A stretch of DNA of 59,438 nucleotides from an uncultured bacterium (GCA_902777605.1 CACYUI010000006.1:1-59438); one strand, 5' to 3'. Positions 25,874-34,553 are shown, counted from the first letter of the stretch. Translations and numbers: made by a program. Notes: generated by a model not told the origin, from the sequence alone.

Positions 25874-26464
25874 TTACTTATTTTTTTTAAACACAAAGTA
25901 AAAAATATCACCCGTATTTATCTTAAGTTCTTGACCTTTTTCAACATATGAAAGCGGAGAATCTTTATAAACTTTCTTTATGCCTGAACGAATTGGTTTT
26001 TTCCCGCCATTCTCAACAACACCTTCCGCAAAAGAAATACCCTGACCAAACCCTTTCACAAAAAGATTTCCCACAGATTTTGTTGCGCTTAAGGCTAAAT
26101 CACCTTTATCAATATTTTTTAATTCTTCTTTGGATAAAACTGTTTTTGAATATTCGCCAATCCAATTTTCATCTATCTGGGCACTAGAATCTTCTGTAAT
26201 GATTGATAACAGTTTTACATTAAATGTTGCATTGCGCTTACCCCTTGATGGCGGTACAACATTTATAACTTCGCAGCGTAAAATATTGTTCTCATAAAGT
26301 GCATATCTACCGAGCTCTGCATCTGCAGCCACTTTTACCTCAATAGTTCGCGAAGGATTTGTTGTATCAAAAGCCTCCAATGCCAATACTTTCACATTTT
26401 CTGCAGCATAACTAAGCGTTGTCGACAAGAACAAAACTGCAAGTGATAATAACAATTTTTTCAT
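25874..26464 (-). CDS. Exported hypothetical protein
   Basis: The protein has 196 residues with a Sec signal peptide (MKKLLLSLAVLFLSTTLSYA, cleavage after residue 20). The mature protein has a beta-rich N-terminal part resembling a domain that modifies surface-anchored proteins (VKVLALEAFDTTNPSRTIEVKV), a helical middle with Gly-rich GNLFVKGFGQGISFAEG, and a C-terminal beta segment INTGDIFYFVFKK. I recognise no family. The start lies only 2 bases from the stop of the upstream DUF115 gene, so they share a message. Confidence 0.65.
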   Translation of the reverse strand: MKKLLLSLAVLFLSTTLSYAAENVKVLALEAFDTTNPSRTIEVKVAADAELGRYALYENNILRCEVINVVPPSRGKRNATFNVKLLSIITEDSSAQIDENWIGEYSKTVLSKEELKNIDKGDLALSATKSVGNLFVKGFGQGISFAEGVVENGGKKPIRSGIKKVYKDSPLSYVEKGQELKINTGDIFYFVFKKNK

Positions 26465-26466
26465 AA

Positions 26467-28143
26467 TTAAATCAACCTATTTTTTTGCAACACATCAATA
26501 ACTTCTTTAATTCCCTGTTTTGCTTGAGTCATAAATTCTTCTGCAAAAACAGGGTTCATTTTGCTTTGAATAACTTTTAAAATATCAGCCTGCATATATT
26601 GATACAACAAAGGAGATTTTGCTATTGTAGAAATTAGTGCAGGAGAGTATGCTCCTTTTGATAAAAGCGCAATAACCGCATTTATTAATGCCAATTCATC
26701 TTGTGTCCAAGCTGCTGTTTCTATCTTGAATGGCTTAACTTCGCCAAGAATAAATGCTGTTGTATTTGAAGTATGCATAAAGAAAATATTTTCGAACGGT
26801 GTATTTTTCATACCTTCTATAGCCGCTCCAAAAGAAGTTGTATTATAAACCTCAGTATACTCCATGTCTCTGATTAAAGTTTCAAAGTGTTTAATAAATG
26901 CCGCATAGTCATCACTTGTAAGAACTTTATTCCCTGTAACAGAATCAACATGGCTCAAATTTTTCTCCATGCCATATATTTTTATTTTTTCTTCAGAGAT
27001 TCTTTCTATCTTTTCACCAGAAGAATAAATAGTATCATTTTTAAAAGCCAAGTCCAAGCCACAGAATACAATTTTACTAAATCCCATCTTAATAGCAGAC
27101 ACAAGTGCCATGGTTGTAGATGATCCGCCACACTCATACATTTCTATCGCAGGATTATATTCTTTTAATTTTTTCGCTAATATATCATTTTCTGCAAACG
27201 ATACAAAAATCTTTTTAAAAGGTTTATCGTAAGCCTTAGGATCAGCACGCAAATCTGTAATATAACTTATTTTTTCTATTACATCATCAAATCCTGAAAT
27301 TGTATCATCGATATAAGATGCATCCAAGCCAACTATAAAATCAGGAATAATACCGTTTGCTATTGCAAGGCGAGCAACCTTATTAACAGCAAAAATAACA
27401 TATTTTTCTCTGCTTGCTTTTATTTTTTCAATATTTTCAGCAAAAGAAGGACCTGCTGCCAAAATTAATGCCGTTTGAGATTCAAATTTATCTTCTAAGT
27501 CGGATAATCTATACAAATTGCCGTTATTAACAGCTATTATATTTTTTATTGAATTAAACAACCATGTCTTTGAATATCTGGTAATTGTATTAATGTCAAC
27601 TGTTTTACTTTTGCATGTTTCATATACTTTTTGTGTTAACTCCAAAAGTTCTTGACTTTTGACCACTGCATAATTTTTAAGATATACTACTTCTACCTTA
27701 TCTTTTGTAATATATGAAGTTGATAATTTCGCCAAAAGTTCATTTAGATTGTCTGTAATAAAAACTCTTCCACTTGACAAATGTTCTGAAATATCAACAT
27801 TATTAAGAACAAAATGCAAAAGCTGGATATCAGGTTCATATAAAAATATTTTTGATGGATATGTATTGAATACTTCATCCAACATATAACACAGTCCGAT
27901 ACCGAAGGTTATTATGATATCTTTAGCACCCATTTTCTGCTTTATTGTTGTCTGAAGCATTTCTCTAATAGCTCCTCTGGGATCATTGATATCATCTACA
28001 GGAACATCGTTTTTCATCAACAAGTAGTCATTTGTTGGAGTCATGCAATATGACATATTCATACGCGAATCGTCCAAACTTATCTTTGCTAATCGTGCTT
28101 TTAAAGCCTCATTATCTATATATTTTAAATTATTTTCGTACAT
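26467..28143 (-). CDS. DUF115/Maf-type protein (MptE-like domain)
   Basis: The 558 residues include a central MptE-like Rossmann domain (about 225-420), with the nucleotide-sugar loop LILAAGPSFAENIEKIK and the later FIVGLDAS and MIFCGLDLA-type strands. Proteins of this family include the motility accessory factors that help glycosylate flagellins with nonulosonic acids in Campylobacter and other bacteria. Flagellar genes are encoded at 43.6-48.4 kb, which fits, but no flagellin or sugar-synthesis gene is adjacent. Its exact acceptor is unknown. Confidence 0.8.
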   Translation of the reverse strand: MYENNLKYIDNEALKARLAKISLDDSRMNMSYCMTPTNDYLLMKNDVPVDDINDPRGAIREMLQTTIKQKMGAKDIIITFGIGLCYMLDEVFNTYPSKIFLYEPDIQLLHFVLNNVDISEHLSSGRVFITDNLNELLAKLSTSYITKDKVEVVYLKNYAVVKSQELLELTQKVYETCKSKTVDINTITRYSKTWLFNSIKNIIAVNNGNLYRLSDLEDKFESQTALILAAGPSFAENIEKIKASREKYVIFAVNKVARLAIANGIIPDFIVGLDASYIDDTISGFDDVIEKISYITDLRADPKAYDKPFKKIFVSFAENDILAKKLKEYNPAIEMYECGGSSTTMALVSAIKMGFSKIVFCGLDLAFKNDTIYSSGEKIERISEEKIKIYGMEKNLSHVDSVTGNKVLTSDDYAAFIKHFETLIRDMEYTEVYNTTSFGAAIEGMKNTPFENIFFMHTSNTTAFILGEVKPFKIETAAWTQDELALINAVIALLSKGAYSPALISTIAKSPLLYQYMQADILKVIQSKMNPVFAEEFMTQAKQGIKEVIDVLQKNRLI

Positions 28144-28203
28144 CGCTCTTCCTCAATTATTACAATCAAGTTACCATATTTATGAAGAAAAGTAAACCAG
28201 TAT

Positions 28204-29103
28204 CTATTTGGTTCGTACATCAACATTTTTTTCAAATTGATTAAAAATATCTTTACCTACAAGTTGTTCTAACTGCGAGCGTTTTTCAAAAAAGCTTCCC
28301 CTTGCCTTTACTTGTTCATCTAGAGCTTCTCTATAAAATGTATCTGTAATAAGAACAACCTCTTTGCTTAAATTTTGCGCTTTTCTATAATTAATTTCGC
28401 ATTGTTTAGCCTGAGCCGTCGTCATGTCATATAATTTTTTTGCAGTCATATAATCATAATAACTATCTACAACTTTTTGCTGTAATTCATCAACTTTTCT
28501 TACTAAAATTATCATGTCTGCATCTGTTACCTGAGTATATTTATAATTGAGAGCTTTGTTGTCTTGCGACATAATACCCAATGTATTTCCGCCAATCAAC
28601 GCAGCACTCGCAAGCATTGGATTACCGGAACCGGCTCCCAGAAAGGTAGACATACCTGCAATTGTAGACAACACTTTTTTTACAGCACTTTCATCCGGCT
28701 TATCTTTTTCAGGGTTAGATAATTTATATATTGCAAACTTAATAGTATCACTATTAGTAGCTGCTCCTTGCCATAACAAAGATAAGTCAGCAAGCATATC
28801 ATCATAGTCCATTTCTAAAGACTTCGACACTTCCATTGCCATACTCTTTATACTCAAATCCGCATATGTCTTACCAACAGCAGAATCCGTCTTGGTTGAT
28901 ATAGTTGGCTTAATCTCTATATCTTCTACTCGCAAGTCTATCTGTTGACTCGTATCAACTTTCTTTTCCGGTGTATCAGTAGTACCAAATCTATACATAA
29001 TATCCTTTGGAGAATTAACCTCTTCCAATTTTGTATCTGCATAAGTATACTGCAAAGAAAAAGCAAGAATAAGGAACAGCATAACAATTTTATTTTTTAT
29101 CAT
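28204..29103 (-). CDS. Exported coiled-coil protein, paralogue A
   Basis: The protein has 299 residues from ATG 29103, chosen because GGGGG lies 5 bases upstream and a signal peptide (MIKNKIVMLFLILAFSLQYTYA) follows directly. A longer in-frame start would bury that signal. The mature protein has a helix DLSLLWQGAATNSDTIKFAIYKLSNPE, a Gly/Ala-rich hydrophobic segment (MLASAALIGGNTLGIM), and a long coiled coil ending in RSQLEQLVGKDIF. The same three-part layout is in the upstream gene, so the two are duplicates. It overlaps that gene by 14 bases. A TolC-like helical periplasmic protein is one possible reading. Confidence 0.7.
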   Translation of the reverse strand: MIKNKIVMLFLILAFSLQYTYADTKLEEVNSPKDIMYRFGTTDTPEKKVDTSQQIDLRVEDIEIKPTISTKTDSAVGKTYADLSIKSMAMEVSKSLEMDYDDMLADLSLLWQGAATNSDTIKFAIYKLSNPEKDKPDESAVKKVLSTIAGMSTFLGAGSGNPMLASAALIGGNTLGIMSQDNKALNYKYTQVTDADMIILVRKVDELQQKVVDSYYDYMTAKKLYDMTTAQAKQCEINYRKAQNLSKEVVLITDTFYREALDEQVKARGSFFEKRSQLEQLVGKDIFNQFEKNVDVRTK

Positions 29104-29974
29104 TATTGCCCCCTTTTTTCTTATCTTCTTTTTTAGGCTTTTCATCCGATGAATTTTTATACAAAGCAGAATTGAAATCATATTGATAAAGCTCTAACGA
29201 ATCAACCGCTTTTTTGCCCGCTAATCTTTGAAGTTGAATATGATATTTTTTTGCCGATTGCTCTAAATTAAACTCTCTTATACTCATTGAATCATAAAGT
29301 GAGGAAGATATTGCAATTTCCAATATATCATTCCCTTCCAGAGCATTAGAATAATTTTTGCTATACAAAATCATCTTTGAGCGTGTATCTTTTAAAAGAC
29401 TAAGAGTATTTTTATAGTTATAATATGAGCTTATCAGAGAATCTTGCAAAGCTTCTACCATGCCTGCAAGTTCAATAAGCTCTGTATCAGTAAGCGGAGT
29501 TTCGGTCGGAGTATTTTTTTTATTCAAAAGCCCCTGTGCAAGCCTACCCGCAGAAAAAGCAGCTGTTTGAATACCATAATTACTACCTACAAGACTGGGT
29601 ATAAAAGATGCCCCTGATACAATTGCTGATAAAGTTTTTGCCATTAATGAAGAATGTATGCGTCTTTGAGATTCAGGAGTTGCCAGTTTTTTCAATGCAA
29701 ATTCAATAACTTGATTATTTTCTACAGTCGCCTTCCACAGCAGTTCCAAATCTTTCATATCATGTTCTTTTTGAAGATCTATAATATTTTCTAAATCTGC
29801 AGAACTGTTAATGAGCAATGAGTCATTTGCTTTTGCTGTGTTTGTATCAGTCACAAATTCGGGTTTCTCTATATCGTTTTTATCCAATGTAACAACATTG
29901 CCTGTATTGATTGCAAACACACTTGGTATAAGCATCATAGCAAATATTAAAAATACTCCCGTAAACTTCTTCAT
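29090..29974 (-). CDS. Exported coiled-coil protein, paralogue B
   Basis: The protein has 294 residues from ATG 29974, which begins a signal peptide (MKKFTGVFLIFAMMLIPSVFA); the in-frame upstream ATG at 30064 would give a 30-residue non-signal extension. It is a relative of paralogue A: DLELLWKATVENNQVIEFALKKLATPE, then an Ala/Gly-rich AAFSAGRLAQGLL segment, then a long helix ending QLQRLAGKKAVDSL. The C-terminal tail is Lys/Asp-rich and ends KKGGNNDKK. Function unknown; the shared layout suggests a homo- or hetero-oligomeric periplasmic pair. Confidence 0.7.
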   Translation of the reverse strand: MKKFTGVFLIFAMMLIPSVFAINTGNVVTLDKNDIEKPEFVTDTNTAKANDSLLINSSADLENIIDLQKEHDMKDLELLWKATVENNQVIEFALKKLATPESQRRIHSSLMAKTLSAIVSGASFIPSLVGSNYGIQTAAFSAGRLAQGLLNKKNTPTETPLTDTELIELAGMVEALQDSLISSYYNYKNTLSLLKDTRSKMILYSKNYSNALEGNDILEIAISSSLYDSMSIREFNLEQSAKKYHIQLQRLAGKKAVDSLELYQYDFNSALYKNSSDEKPKKEDKKKGGNNDKK

Positions 29975-30048
29975 ACCATATATATACTCTAAAAAACATG
30001 TGAAAATCAACTTTTCGCAAAAATATTTTTTACAGTTTTTGTATAAAT

Positions 30049-30789
30049 ATGAACATTTCACCAATAAACATATACAAATATAATAATAAAAGTTTTAAAG
30101 CAAATGACAGGTGGGTTCACAATGCAGCCGGCTCTCCTATTTTTAAAACAACTACATATTTTTTCAGAGATGACATAGACTGGAAAAAATTAATTAATTT
30201 TCTTTGTACAAAATACAAAAATACAGAAAAAATCAATGTACTAAATCATGCCTGCTCAAACGGAATGGAACCATACTCTTTTGTTATGCAATTTCTTCAC
30301 TCAAAACCTAAGGATGCAAAAAAATTCCTTCCTATTACAGCAAAAGACATCGATAAGGATAACATATATGCTGCAACTTCTGGACACTGCGGGGCAAGTA
30401 TGTATGATCAAAGAAGAGCACAAGAGTTTTTAGATTACACACTATGGGACTATGTAGATTGGCAAAAGTCATCCAATCCAAATAATGACATGATTCTTTC
30501 TCCAAAACAGTTTGTAAAAGATCAAATCATCTTTTCACAAGGAAATATTTTTAATGACATCGACAATTTACCCCCCAAAAATAATGTTATTCTATGCAGA
30601 AATATGTGGCTTTATCTTAATTCGCAAGAACAAGATATGTTACTAAGAAAGCTCTCTGATAAGCTTGATGCGACTTCAACCGTTGTGTTGGGGATTTATG
30701 ATTTTCTTAACAATTACAAACTTAAATTAGATTTTGATTATTACGGTTTTAAAGAAGACATTCCATATGTATTCTCCAAAAATTGTTAA
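30049..30789 (+). CDS. CheR-like SAM-dependent methyltransferase, paralogue 2
   Basis: The protein has 246 residues and starts MNISPIN, with KSFKAN at 14-19. Next come an FFRDDIDWKKLINFL segment, the SAM loop NHACSNGMEPYSFVM and a CRNMWLYLN motif, all shared with the protein at 200-979. Hence both are CheR-type methyltransferases with the same orphan N-terminus. No receptor or CheB gene is near. The stop overlaps the convergent membrane protein gene by 4 bases. It diverges from the exported paralogue B across a 74-base gap. Confidence 0.7.
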   Translation: MNISPINIYKYNNKSFKANDRWVHNAAGSPIFKTTTYFFRDDIDWKKLINFLCTKYKNTEKINVLNHACSNGMEPYSFVMQFLHSKPKDAKKFLPITAKDIDKDNIYAATSGHCGASMYDQRRAQEFLDYTLWDYVDWQKSSNPNNDMILSPKQFVKDQIIFSQGNIFNDIDNLPPKNNVILCRNMWLYLNSQEQDMLLRKLSDKLDATSTVVLGIYDFLNNYKLKLDFDYYGFKEDIPYVFSKNC

Positions 30790-31607
30790 ATAACCTCATC
30801 TATCTTTGAGCCAATTTTCATATAGTGGGAATAATAATAATTAAACACTAAAACTGCTGCATAAACCATAAAATAGAAATTTACAAGAGTAAATAAAAAG
30901 TGCATAACAATATTTTTACCACCAAGCACTGCTAATATTGATATTATAAAGTACAAAACAAACAAAAATATATACAATGCTGCATTCTTAAAAAAATGCC
31001 TGCTAAACAAATCTTTTTGTGAATATAAAAAAGCTTTAATAGGATTTTTTGTTTTAAAAAATAATGCTGCTGGATAAAATAAAATATCAAAATAAACAAA
31101 GCTAATAGTCGCAAATAATAATAAATTCCATAAATTAATTTTCATCAACTGTTCCGAAGAAAGTGACAATAAAAATGATTTCATTGCATCTACGGAAACA
31201 ATAGCTGAAGACAGTGCCTGCGCAGAAACATTCGGATTTCCTATAAGCTTATAACCAATATATGTAGAAAAGACAAAGAGTATTGTGCCTACAAATAGAG
31301 AAATTAATATACACACAACTGATGAAAGAAAATATTCCCCAACACCTTCCGTAAAACACTTAATTAAACCATTTGGTTCATCTTCTTCTGTATTTTTTAC
31401 ACTTTTTACGACCATGAAAAACCATCCGGACAGGAAAGCCGCAAACATTAGGAAATACAGAATAACCGATATAAAAATTCCCAAATTTGTTCCACCGGCT
31501 GATAATACCAAATAAATTGTAGACAACAAAGAAAAAAGTATCAGTGGTGTTGCCAAAATAATGTATTTATTTGTTATATGAACACTTTCTTTTAATATAC
31601 CTAACAT
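30786..31607 (-). CDS. Multi-pass membrane protein, unknown function
   Basis: The protein has 273 residues from ATG 31607, where GGAGG lies 4 bases upstream; a longer in-frame ATG 48 bases earlier lacks such a site. It has about six hydrophobic helices, with extended loops near 70-85 and 120-150. The composition (many Phe/Leu/Ile/Tyr) is that of an inner-membrane protein resembling the DUF975/YciC-like stress membrane proteins, but I cannot identify the family. It has no partner gene on its strand. Confidence 0.6.
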   Translation of the reverse strand: MLGILKESVHITNKYIILATPLILFSLLSTIYLVLSAGGTNLGIFISVILYFLMFAAFLSGWFFMVVKSVKNTEEDEPNGLIKCFTEGVGEYFLSSVVCILISLFVGTILFVFSTYIGYKLIGNPNVSAQALSSAIVSVDAMKSFLLSLSSEQLMKINLWNLLLFATISFVYFDILFYPAALFFKTKNPIKAFLYSQKDLFSRHFFKNAALYIFLFVLYFIISILAVLGGKNIVMHFLFTLVNFYFMVYAAVLVFNYYYSHYMKIGSKIDEVI

Positions 31608-31731
31608 AGTTCCTCCACAGTAATTTAATATACAATAAAACGCAAAAACAGGCAATTAGTAATCCTTACTGAATATTGAACAGCAGTCATTATCCATCTG
31701 TTTAATTTTGTTAAAATATTACACAAAATAC

Positions 31732-31760
31732 TTGACAAAATTGCATTTTTGTAGTAAAGT
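31732..31760 (+). promoter_or_regulatory. Putative sigma-70-type promoter
   Basis: TTGACA (31732-31737) and TAAAGT (31755-31760) are separated by 17 bases and lie 40 bases before the start at 31800. The -35 is perfect and the -10 matches three of six consensus positions. It is the clearest canonical promoter seen in this part. Confidence 0.5.
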
Positions 31761-31799
31761 GCATGCGTGTGTTAAAAGGTCTTAATAAGAGGACTGATT

Positions 31800-32114
31800 A
31801 TGAGAGTAGATACTATCCGAAACTATAGCGCAGGGGGAATTGCGCCCAAAAATTTAAAAATAGCAAAAAAACGACACGAAGCACCTATACAAGCATTGTG
31901 CCATGACTCTGTGTCTTTTAAAAGCAGAGCCAGTGCAGGAGTAGGCATTGGTGCATTGTTTGGAGTAGGAGCTTTGGGTATTATTTCTGCTCTGAGCGGA
32001 GGACTCGCAACTCCGGTAGCTTACGGAGTTTATGCCGCAACATTTGGTGCGGCAGGCGGAATGACCGGCAATGCGCTAGACAAAACAGACGACAGAAGAA
32101 TCGAGTATGATTAA
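31800..32114 (+). CDS. Small glycine-rich membrane-type protein
   Basis: The protein has 104 residues. The start is preceded by AAGAGGA. The basic N-terminus carries VSFKS at residues 38-42. Residues 45-95 are two Gly/Ala-rich hydrophobic stretches (GVGIGALFGVGALGIISAL and ATPVAYGVYAATFGAAGGMTGNAL) with GxxxG spacing, suggesting a glycine-zipper hairpin that packs in a membrane. It ends in a charged RRIEYD tail. No family recognised. A terminator hairpin overlaps its stop. Confidence 0.65.
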   Translation: MRVDTIRNYSAGGIAPKNLKIAKKRHEAPIQALCHDSVSFKSRASAGVGIGALFGVGALGIISALSGGLATPVAYGVYAATFGAAGGMTGNALDKTDDRRIEYD

Positions 32115-32131
32115 AGCTCGGTTCTTTTTTT
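32098..32131 (+). terminator. Probable rho-independent terminator
   Basis: GAATCGAG (32098-32105) pairs with CTCGGTTC (32117-32124, one G-T pair) around an 11-base loop and is followed by a run of seven T. It overlaps the end of the 104-residue gene and would separate it from the YhaM-like gene. Confidence 0.6.
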
Positions 32132-32174
32132 ATGATATAATTTAGTTGGAATTAGTTGATTTTGAGGAATACAA

Positions 32175-33002
32175 ATGTTTAGCACAGAAACGATTTATGA
32201 AGTTGTTACATTCTCTGTTGGAGATACCAAAGCAGGTACAAAAATGGGCAAGCTTCAATTAAAAGACCCTAAAACTGATGAACTTTTAAATTGTATCCTA
32301 TGGGAAGAAGCATTAAATCGAATGGACTCTAAATTGTTTCGTTGCGGAAATGAACTCAGAATAGTATCGGGTTCATTTAACGAAAAATACAACAACTGCC
32401 TTGTTTCGGCACTTGAGCTTATTAAAGAAGCAAAAACCGGTTTAGATGAAGCAGAAAGAGAAACCGTTTTTAGCGAGTTAATTGAATACATAAACAAAAT
32501 TAAGGATGAAAAGCTGAAAAATTTTGTTTTCGAAATATACAATACAAACAGAGAAAAATTACTCATATCTCCGGCTGCCAAGCTTATGCACCACAACTAC
32601 ATAGGCGGGCTTATGGTACATACTTTGGAATGCGTAAAATATGCTGAAGCTAATATGGCAATTTTCTTTCAAAGAGTTAACCACGATGAAGTTATAGCAG
32701 CATGTTTACTGCATGATATAGGCAAGATTTTTGAGTATACAATTGATACCGAATCAGGTCTTATAGATTACGATGAAAACTTTAGAAAAGAATGGATTTC
32801 ACACTCCCAGTACGGTTTTTCTATTTGTATGAATGCAGGATTTAAGAAAATTGCAAGAATGATTGCAGCCCATCACGCAAGAGCGGATTGGGGCGCAATC
32901 ATTGATTTAAATGAAAAAGATTTAGAGCCTATTGTTTACCTTATTCATCACATTGATGATTTATCGGCAAAATTTGGCAAAATAAATGTAAGCATGTTAT
33001 AA
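32175..33002 (+). CDS. YhaM-like 3'-5' exoribonuclease (OB fold plus HD domain)
   Basis: The 275 residues have an N-terminal OB-fold nucleic-acid-binding region (about 8-85, VGDTKAGTKMGKLQLKD) and an HD phosphohydrolase domain: the metal-ligand motifs HHNYIGGLMVHTLECV, LLHDIGKIFEY, HSQYG and AAHHARADWG are all seen. This layout matches YhaM/CBF1, which trim RNA from the 3' end in Gram-positive bacteria. That activity is inferred. The preceding TATAAT box lies at about 32135-32140. It converges on a small 49-residue gene with a 6-base overlap. Confidence 0.82.
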   Translation: MFSTETIYEVVTFSVGDTKAGTKMGKLQLKDPKTDELLNCILWEEALNRMDSKLFRCGNELRIVSGSFNEKYNNCLVSALELIKEAKTGLDEAERETVFSELIEYINKIKDEKLKNFVFEIYNTNREKLLISPAAKLMHHNYIGGLMVHTLECVKYAEANMAIFFQRVNHDEVIAACLLHDIGKIFEYTIDTESGLIDYDENFRKEWISHSQYGFSICMNAGFKKIARMIAAHHARADWGAIIDLNEKDLEPIVYLIHHIDDLSAKFGKINVSML

Positions 33003-33146
33003 ATCAGGCTTTTTATACTCAACATCATTTTCTATCCACACAATTGTAATTGGAATATCGTTTCTGTTCCCAAAAGGATTGTGAGTGTATTTATCATATT
33101 TATTTATTTTTTTCTGTACAAGCCTAAAAAAGTTTGAGATTTTCAT
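32997..33146 (-). CDS. Small 49-residue protein gene
   Basis: The frame opens at ATG 33144-33146 with GGAGGTGA just upstream (33150-33157), about the strongest ribosome-binding site in the window. It encodes MKISNFFRLVQKKINKYDK, then YTHNPFGNRNDIPITIVWIE and a short acidic end. The start lies 12 bases after the stop of the 438-residue gene, suggesting an operon. The protein has no signal peptide or hydrophobic span. The MKISNFF start is reminiscent of the other orphans. Function unknown. Confidence 0.6.
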   Translation of the reverse strand: MKISNFFRLVQKKINKYDKYTHNPFGNRNDIPITIVWIENDVEYKKPDL

Positions 33147-33158
33147 AATCACCTCCTT

Positions 33159-34475
33159 TTAAAGATTCAATGCATAAGAAAATAACTCTCCGACCTTTTT
33201 GTTATATATTCTGCCATCTTCTTTTGCAAAAAGGTTTTCCCAGTGGCTTTTTGGAGTACCATCTATAGAATAAGATGGATTTGTCATCATTAGATGATGC
33301 GTATTTGTGTCATATCGAAGAGGAAACAAGTCCTCCATTTGCATAAAACTCGGCAGCTTATCACTTGGAAATTCATACGCGAAAAGTATAGAATTAATCC
33401 TATGAAGCCTCTCCTCATAAGTTCGTCCGCCGATATCATTGTCATTTGAGACCTCTACTCCCGGAGCATAGTCTTTTTGATATTTTAATTTTTTTGACCA
33501 ACACTTTACCTTGTTATAATCATCCGGCGAAATAAAAGCAGTACCTGTAGTGAGTCCCAAATTTTTATATCGTTCAAAATCTTCTGTACTTTTTTCTCCT
33601 GCGAAACTAAGAGTTGTACATCCACTTCTTACACGAATTTCGTGTAAAATATGCTGCATTTGTTTATATTCGGGCAAAGCTCCAACACCTGTATAATTAC
33701 CCATATCATATCCACCAATATGTTTAGCGGAATCTATAAAAATAGCTTCAAAGCCAAGTTTTACAAGTTTTGTATGTTCTCTGATAAACAACTCTTCGTG
33801 TTCAGAATTATTCCAATCAAAAGTTATATCCTGATTCAATCCTGTTGCTACTTTAATTTGGTCAGCAGAAATAACAGTTCTAAATCCTGTTTTTAAGCCA
33901 TGGATATGAGCCAGCTTATTAAATGCAACAAATTGCTCTTCCGGTAAAATTTGGTTTGTAATATCAAAATTTATTATATTTTTGCTATACCCTGCATTAA
34001 GCTTAATACCATATATAGAATTTTCTTCATGCGGCAATTTATTATAACCGTCACCATATATATTAGGGAAAATCTGCGACAATATAATACAATTTGCCCA
34101 ACTCTTTGCAGAAGGAGGCAATGCTGGAAGAAGTTTTATTAAACTAAGTATACCGTTTTTAGTACAACTACCGTGCATTTCTGCTACAGCACGATTGTTT
34201 ATTTCAATATAGTTAGCAAGTCTGCCCCACTTGTCACCATAATTTGGAGTTTCAATAATGTCCGGAAAAGTTTTGTAGAATTCACCCGTTTCATTAATTT
34301 TTACCAATATTTCCACAACATCTTTAACACTCAAAGTCAAAAGTTCTACAGGCAAAATTCCTGATAACCATTTCTTAAACTTTGATATTTGTATATATTT
34401 ATCCATTTTGTCGTTGGGAGATAAGTTTTTAGTTTCACCCAATGCTATAAGAAGTTTATTTACACAATTTTTCAT
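33159..34475 (-). CDS. Hypothetical protein with possible glycoside-hydrolase-like TIM barrel
   Basis: The protein has 438 residues with no signal peptide, so it is probably cytoplasmic. The stretch AFNKLAHIHGLKTGFRTVIS (about 185-203) and then LVKLGFEAIFIDSAKHIGGYDMGN (about 238-260) resemble strands 2 and 4 of alpha-amylase-type barrels, where the sequence GFDGFRIDAVKHI is typical; Asp248 would be the nucleophile position. I cannot see a full set of the family motifs, so the assignment is tentative. The C-terminus ends near LFSYALNL. The 49-residue gene follows directly. Confidence 0.5.
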   Translation of the reverse strand: MKNCVNKLLIALGETKNLSPNDKMDKYIQISKFKKWLSGILPVELLTLSVKDVVEILVKINETGEFYKTFPDIIETPNYGDKWGRLANYIEINNRAVAEMHGSCTKNGILSLIKLLPALPPSAKSWANCIILSQIFPNIYGDGYNKLPHEENSIYGIKLNAGYSKNIINFDITNQILPEEQFVAFNKLAHIHGLKTGFRTVISADQIKVATGLNQDITFDWNNSEHEELFIREHTKLVKLGFEAIFIDSAKHIGGYDMGNYTGVGALPEYKQMQHILHEIRVRSGCTTLSFAGEKSTEDFERYKNLGLTTGTAFISPDDYNKVKCWSKKLKYQKDYAPGVEVSNDNDIGGRTYEERLHRINSILFAYEFPSDKLPSFMQMEDLFPLRYDTNTHHLMMTNPSYSIDGTPKSHWENLFAKEDGRIYNKKVGELFSYALNL

Positions 34476-34553
34476 ACTAAAAGTTTAAAAACATATTACA
34501 AACAAACAACAGACAAATTTCTCACTCTCTAATTATACTTTTAGGGGTGTTTT

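Noticed and set aside
25668..25901. 77-codon plus-strand frame in the infA upstream gap
   Set aside because: It has no ribosome-binding site and a hydrophobic composition expected from AT-rich sequence, and it overlaps the end of the exported protein gene.
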